Shown here piece by piece: positions 60,515 through 64,000 of a stretch of 64,000 nt of DNA. The notes beneath the pieces are model-generated. The model ran no database searches. It worked only from the letters and a program-made list of their open reading frames with translations, and was not told the DNA's origin. Both the position numbers and the translations under genes were made by a program. How positions within the stretch are numbered: the stretch's first letter is position 1; every line of letters starts with the position of its first letter. Source of the DNA: Terripilifer ovatus (GTDB lineage: Bacteria > Pseudomonadota > Alphaproteobacteria > Rhizobiales > Beijerinckiaceae). The stretch covers positions 372,001 to 436,000 of the forward strand of contig JARHVB010000086.1 of NCBI GenBank assembly GCA_029222685.1. The letters run 5' to 3'.

Positions 60515-62467
60515 GTGTCGAATGGGCTGACGAGGCGACCACCCAATCTGCTGTTTCGGTTTATCCGCCTGGCACTCCGCTTCTGGTCGGGAAAGACCAG
60601 GCGGATCGGTACCATTCTCGCCGCCGGCTTTCTCGCCGCGCTGGTCGTCAACGTGCTGATGGCCGTCGCCGTCAATCGCTGGAGCAAGTATTTCTTCGAC
60701 GCCGTCCAGAACAAGAATATCGCAGCGATCCAGTGGAGCATCGCGCTCGTCATCGGCCTGGCGGTTGCGACCGCCTTCGCCTCACTTGGCCTGACGCAGG
60801 CGCGCATGCGCCTGCAATTGCGGTGGCGGGAATGGCTGAGCGACACACTCGTCAGCAGATGGCTCGGCGAGCGCCGCTTTTATCAACTTAATATTCTCAA
60901 GTCGGTCGACAACCCGGAAGCACGCATCGCGGAGGATGGCCGCCTGTCCATCGAACTGCTGGTCGATCTTGCCGGCGGCATCCTCAACACGTTCATGGTG
61001 TCACTGGCATTCATCGTCGTGCTCTGGCAGGTGGGCGGGTCCTATAGCGTCGCCGGCTTCACGATTCCCGGCTATCTGGTGTTCGCCGTCATCCTCTACA
61101 CCGGGCTGACGTCGTTCATCATGTACCGCCTGGGTCGCCCGCTGGTGGAAAGGGTGGAAGCCAAGGCCGCCGGCGAAGGCGACTTCCGCTATGCCTTGAC
61201 GCGCACGCGCGAGAACGCCGAAACGATCGCCCTGATCGGCGGCGAGGAAGACGAGCATCTGATGCTGAAGACCTCTTTCAGCGAACTGGCGACGCGCTGG
61301 ATCGCCGTCATCGGGCAGCAGACGAAGATGATCTTTCTGTCGAACGGCAACAATGTGCTGGCGCCCGCGGTTCCCCTGCTGCTCGGTGCACCGAAATATC
61401 TCGCCGGCGAGATGACGCTGGGCGATCTCATGCAGGCGACGGCCGCATTCTCGCAGGTGCAGACCGCCCTGAACTGGCTCGCCGACAATGCGCTCAACCT
61501 GGCGAACTGGTCGGCCTCCGCCCGGCGCGTCGCGGCGCTCGATGTGGCCTATGACGATCTCGACCGCATGACCGACAAAAGGCTGGGCAAGGCCATCGTC
61601 ATCGACGAGAGCGACGACGGGGCCATCCACCTGATCTCCGTTTCGGTCTCGGACACCGAAGGCACGATCATGCTCAGCGATGCGGATGCGCTGATCCAGA
61701 AGGGGGAGAAGGTTCTCGTCAAAGGCGAATCCGGCAGCGGCAAGAGCACGCTCATCCGCGCCGTCGCCGGACTGTGGCCGTGGGGCAGCGGGCGCATCCT
61801 GCTGCCCCATGGCGCCAGTTTCTCTTTCATGCCGCAGCGCCCCTACATTCCTCTTGGAACGCTGAAAGGAGCGTTATCCTATCCCGACGACGGCAAAGTC
61901 ATCGACGACAAGGACATCGAAAAGGTTCTCGAGGAATGCGGGCTCGAGCACCTGACGCCGAAACTCGACGAGGACGACAACTGGTCGGCAATCCTCTCGG
62001 GCGGCGAGCAGCAGCGGCTCGCCTTCGCGCGCATCTTCCTCAAACATCCCGATGTCGTGATCATGGACGAGGCCACGTCGGCGCTGGACGAATTGAGCCA
62101 GAGACGCATGATGGAGTTGATGGGTGAATGGCTTCCGGATGCCATGGTCATCCATGTCGCCCATCGCCCCGGCCTCGACAAATATCATACCAGGGAAATC
62201 GTCCTGGTACGAGAGAAAGGTGAACCGGCAACGGTGCAGGACAGCCAGCCGACAAAGATCAGGATTGCCGAGCAGTTGCTGCAACGATTGATGAAGAGCC
62301 GCAAAGACAAGTCAAAGGAGGAAGTCGTCGCTGAAATCGTCGACCAGGTCGTGCCTGCGAGCGAGACTGGCGAAGGCGGAAAGACTGAGACCAAGATTTC
62401 TATAGAGACGGTTGGAGACGCAAAACCAGGCGACCCTGGAAAGTCGGAGGCCGAACCAAAGTCTTAG
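60515..62467 (+). CDS. ABC transporter fused permease/ATPase, SbmA/YddA-like
   Basis: 650 residues. Six membrane helices at about 35-300, with the ABC_membrane_2 type (KYFFDAVQNKNI, RYALTRTRENAETIALIGGEEDE). The ATPase domain follows with Walker A GESGSGKST at 404-412, signature LSGGEQQRLAFARIFL and Walker B VVIMDEATSALDE. This resembles the ABCD/YddA-type half transporter. The last 85 residues form a charged extension (KSRKDKSKEEVV ... PGKSEAEPKS) not usual for the family. GTG start with GGAGG eight bases upstream. Substrate unknown. Confidence 0.88.
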   Translation: MSNGLTRRPPNLLFRFIRLALRFWSGKTRRIGTILAAGFLAALVVNVLMAVAVNRWSKYFFDAVQNKNIAAIQWSIALVIGLAVATAFASLGLTQARMRLQLRWREWLSDTLVSRWLGERRFYQLNILKSVDNPEARIAEDGRLSIELLVDLAGGILNTFMVSLAFIVVLWQVGGSYSVAGFTIPGYLVFAVILYTGLTSFIMYRLGRPLVERVEAKAAGEGDFRYALTRTRENAETIALIGGEEDEHLMLKTSFSELATRWIAVIGQQTKMIFLSNGNNVLAPAVPLLLGAPKYLAGEMTLGDLMQATAAFSQVQTALNWLADNALNLANWSASARRVAALDVAYDDLDRMTDKRLGKAIVIDESDDGAIHLISVSVSDTEGTIMLSDADALIQKGEKVLVKGESGSGKSTLIRAVAGLWPWGSGRILLPHGASFSFMPQRPYIPLGTLKGALSYPDDGKVIDDKDIEKVLEECGLEHLTPKLDEDDNWSAILSGGEQQRLAFARIFLKHPDVVIMDEATSALDELSQRRMMELMGEWLPDAMVIHVAHRPGLDKYHTREIVLVREKGEPATVQDSQPTKIRIAEQLLQRLMKSRKDKSKEEVVAEIVDQVVPASETGEGGKTETKISIETVGDAKPGDPGKSEAEPKS

Positions 62468-62480
62468 CCTTTGCCTTCAA

Positions 62481-62666
62481 GAGCAACGCGTTGCGTCTCG
62501 AAGGACGGCGGCGTCAAGCCGCAGCCTCTCGGAGAAGCCTGTTTCTCGAGTGAATATTCAACAGCGACTGCATCGGCTTTACGCTGGATCGCCCTGCACA
62601 CAGATCCCGTCTGTTGCCCCCGTCCTTCGAGATGGCGCTACGCGCCTCCTCACGATGAGGGCTTCT
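62481..62666. repeat. rearranged copy of CCTTCGAGACGC palindromic repeat
   Basis: A right-arm-like half GAGCAACGCG...GCGTCTCGAAGGACG (62481-62508) is followed by an unrelated 100-nt middle and a left-arm-like half CGTCCTTCGAGATGG...GATGAGGGCTTCT (62620-62666). The arm order is opposite to the copy at 22485-22671. It lies between two convergent genes. Confidence 0.75.
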
Positions 62667-62675
62667 GGTAGGCTT

Positions 62676-63986
62676 TCACGGCTCGCGGCGGGTCGGATCG
62701 AAATGCTTCTTCAGGCCGGCCCAGCAATCGATATAGGTCTGGTCCAGCGTTTTGAGCTCCGACGCGAACTTGGTCAGCCGCTGCGGATAGCGCGTCTCGA
62801 ACATGAAGGCCATGGTGCCGGTGAGTTTAACCGGCTTCAGTTCGCCATTGCTTGCATGTTCAAACGCGAGGTCGTCGGGGCCGTGCGGCAGCATGCAATT
62901 GTGCAGGCTGATACCGCCGGGCACGAAGCCTTCCGGCTTGGCGTCGTAGACGCCATAGATGAGCCCCATGAATTCGGACATGATATTGCGGTGATACCAC
63001 GGCGGCCGGAACGTATTCTCGCCGACCATCCAGCGTTCCGGAAAGATGACGAAATCGATATTGGCCGTCCCCGGCGATTCCGACGGCGATGTCAGCACCG
63101 TGAAGATCGACGGATCGGGATGGTCGAAGGAGATCGAGCCGACGGCGGCAAACCGACGCAGGTCGTATTTATAAGGTGCGTAATTGCCGTGCCAGGCGAC
63201 CACATCGAGCGGCGACTGGCCGATCTCAGTCTTGAACAAGTCTCCGCCCCATTTGGCGTAGAGTATCGAGGCTTCGTCCTTGTCCTCGAAGGCTGCGACC
63301 GGGGTGAGAAAATCGCGCGCATTGGCGAGGCAATTGGCGCCGATCGGTCCGCGATCCGGCAGCGCGAAGGAGCCGCCGTAATTCTCGCAGACATAGGCGC
63401 GGGCCGGGCCATTCATCAACTCGACGCGGAAGATAACGCCGCGCGGAATGACGCAGATTTCTCCCGGCTCTATCTCGATGGTGCCAAACTCGGTGCAGAA
63501 GCGCAGCGATTTCTCCTGCGCAACAACGAGCATTTCTCCGTCGGCGTTGAAGAAATATTCGCGCTGCATCGAGCGCGTGATCAGCAGCAGATGCGCCGCC
63601 ATGCCGGCGCGCGTGTCGGCGTCTCCTGCTGTCGTCATCGTGAACAGGCCGGAGACGAATGTCAGCGGCGTATCGGGGATCGGCAGGGGCGCCCATCGCA
63701 ACTGGCCGATCGGCAACCGGCTTTCCTCCCGGGCTGCCGGCGCACTGCGCAACTGGCCCTTGTCGGCCTGCACATAGTGGCCGGAATGTTGGACGCTCGG
63801 ACGAATGCGATAGACCCAGGACCGCTGATTGCTCGCTTTCGGCGCCGTGAAAGCAGAACCGGAAATCTGTTCGGCATAAAGGCCGTAATTGCATTTCTGC
63901 GGGGAATTGCGGCCGACCGGCAGCGCGCCTTCCAGCGCTTCCGTCTCGAACGAATTGCCGAAGCCGGACATGTAGCGCGTCGTCAT
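62676..63986 (-). CDS. hmgA: homogentisate 1,2-dioxygenase
   Basis: 436 residues, complete and of normal length. Opens the ring of homogentisate to maleylacetoacetate in tyrosine/phenylalanine breakdown. Family segments: MSGFGNSFETEALEGALPVG and NQRSWVYRIRPSVQH at the start, VAWHGNYAPYKYDL, PPWYHRNIMSEFMGLI (iron ligands), and GGISLHNCMLPHGPD (iron His). GGGGAGAGG lies five bases before the ATG. Fumarylacetoacetase and maleylacetoacetate isomerase are not in the window and may lie beyond the end of it. Confidence 0.97.
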   Translation of the reverse strand: MTTRYMSGFGNSFETEALEGALPVGRNSPQKCNYGLYAEQISGSAFTAPKASNQRSWVYRIRPSVQHSGHYVQADKGQLRSAPAAREESRLPIGQLRWAPLPIPDTPLTFVSGLFTMTTAGDADTRAGMAAHLLLITRSMQREYFFNADGEMLVVAQEKSLRFCTEFGTIEIEPGEICVIPRGVIFRVELMNGPARAYVCENYGGSFALPDRGPIGANCLANARDFLTPVAAFEDKDEASILYAKWGGDLFKTEIGQSPLDVVAWHGNYAPYKYDLRRFAAVGSISFDHPDPSIFTVLTSPSESPGTANIDFVIFPERWMVGENTFRPPWYHRNIMSEFMGLIYGVYDAKPEGFVPGGISLHNCMLPHGPDDLAFEHASNGELKPVKLTGTMAFMFETRYPQRLTKFASELKTLDQTYIDCWAGLKKHFDPTRREP

Positions 63987-64000
63987 CGGACCTCTCCCCA

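Overview
The window reads as a chromosomal segment of a high-GC alphaproteobacterium of the order Hyphomicrobiales (Rhizobiales). The evidence is the gene families and their alphaproteobacterial sequence character (FabI, XseB, a MetE-like/Liv transport operon, DUF2339, DUF898 with M48), the orphan tripartite-type binding proteins typical of Bradyrhizobium/Xanthobacter relatives, CtrA-type TTAA-N7-TTAA boxes, and at least four families of intergenic palindromic repeats of the kind abundant in this order. Genus cannot be fixed by reading alone. I see no phage, integrase, transposase, CRISPR array, tRNA or rRNA. About 90% of the window is coding.

Layout. 1-6.5 kb: the end of an oligopeptidase B gene, an isochorismatase-fold hydrolase, a Pro/Glu-rich membrane protein, a chemotaxis receptor and a YdjC/ChbG deacetylase. 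6.7-12 kb: a GtrB-type glycosyltransferase, murJ, a 2-haloacid dehalogenase, then panC-panB. 12-17.7 kb: a catabolic island (amidase, orphan Bug-type binding protein, MmgE/PrpD enzyme, M20 peptidase). 17.7-26 kb: a YjgR-like ATPase and the two methylmalonyl-CoA mutase subunits, separated by a secreted protein and an L,D-transpeptidase. 26-31.6 kb: lytic transglycosylase, lipoprotein hydrolase, C15 peptidase, TerC, Tat-exported amidohydrolase. 31.7-39.3 kb: thioesterase, pobA, and a tightly overlapping livK-H-M-G-F operon ending in a MetE-like methyltransferase. 39.5-45.2 kb: a phosphoesterase, a 50-residue membrane protein, and four consecutive TctC-type binding proteins without membrane subunits. 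45.7-53 kb: RidA-like protein, a divergent Fe/Mn superoxide dismutase, an acyl-CoA synthetase, then DUF898, M48 peptidase, YkgJ and DUF1499 genes. 53-64 kb: histidine phosphatase, fabI, ECF sigma/anti-sigma pair, DnaJ-like protein, DUF2339, xseB, an SbmA-like ABC protein and hmgA.

How the genes work together. The picture is a soil-type heterotroph: aromatic breakdown (PobA into protocatechuate, HmgA in the homogentisate route), propionyl-CoA/methylmalonyl-CoA entry into the TCA cycle, several solute scavenging proteins, and amide/peptide hydrolases. Cell-envelope functions (MurJ, L,D-transpeptidase, lytic transglycosylase, GtrB/ChbG) are scattered between them. No single obvious new system stands out. 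The most unusual structures are non-coding: a triple-nested repeat at 45.3-45.7 kb with a MITE-like insertion and 5-bp target duplication, a 15-nt tandem repeat grown out of the last codons of the dehalogenase gene before panC, and two hairpin repeats whose first bases supply the TAG stop codon of the preceding gene.
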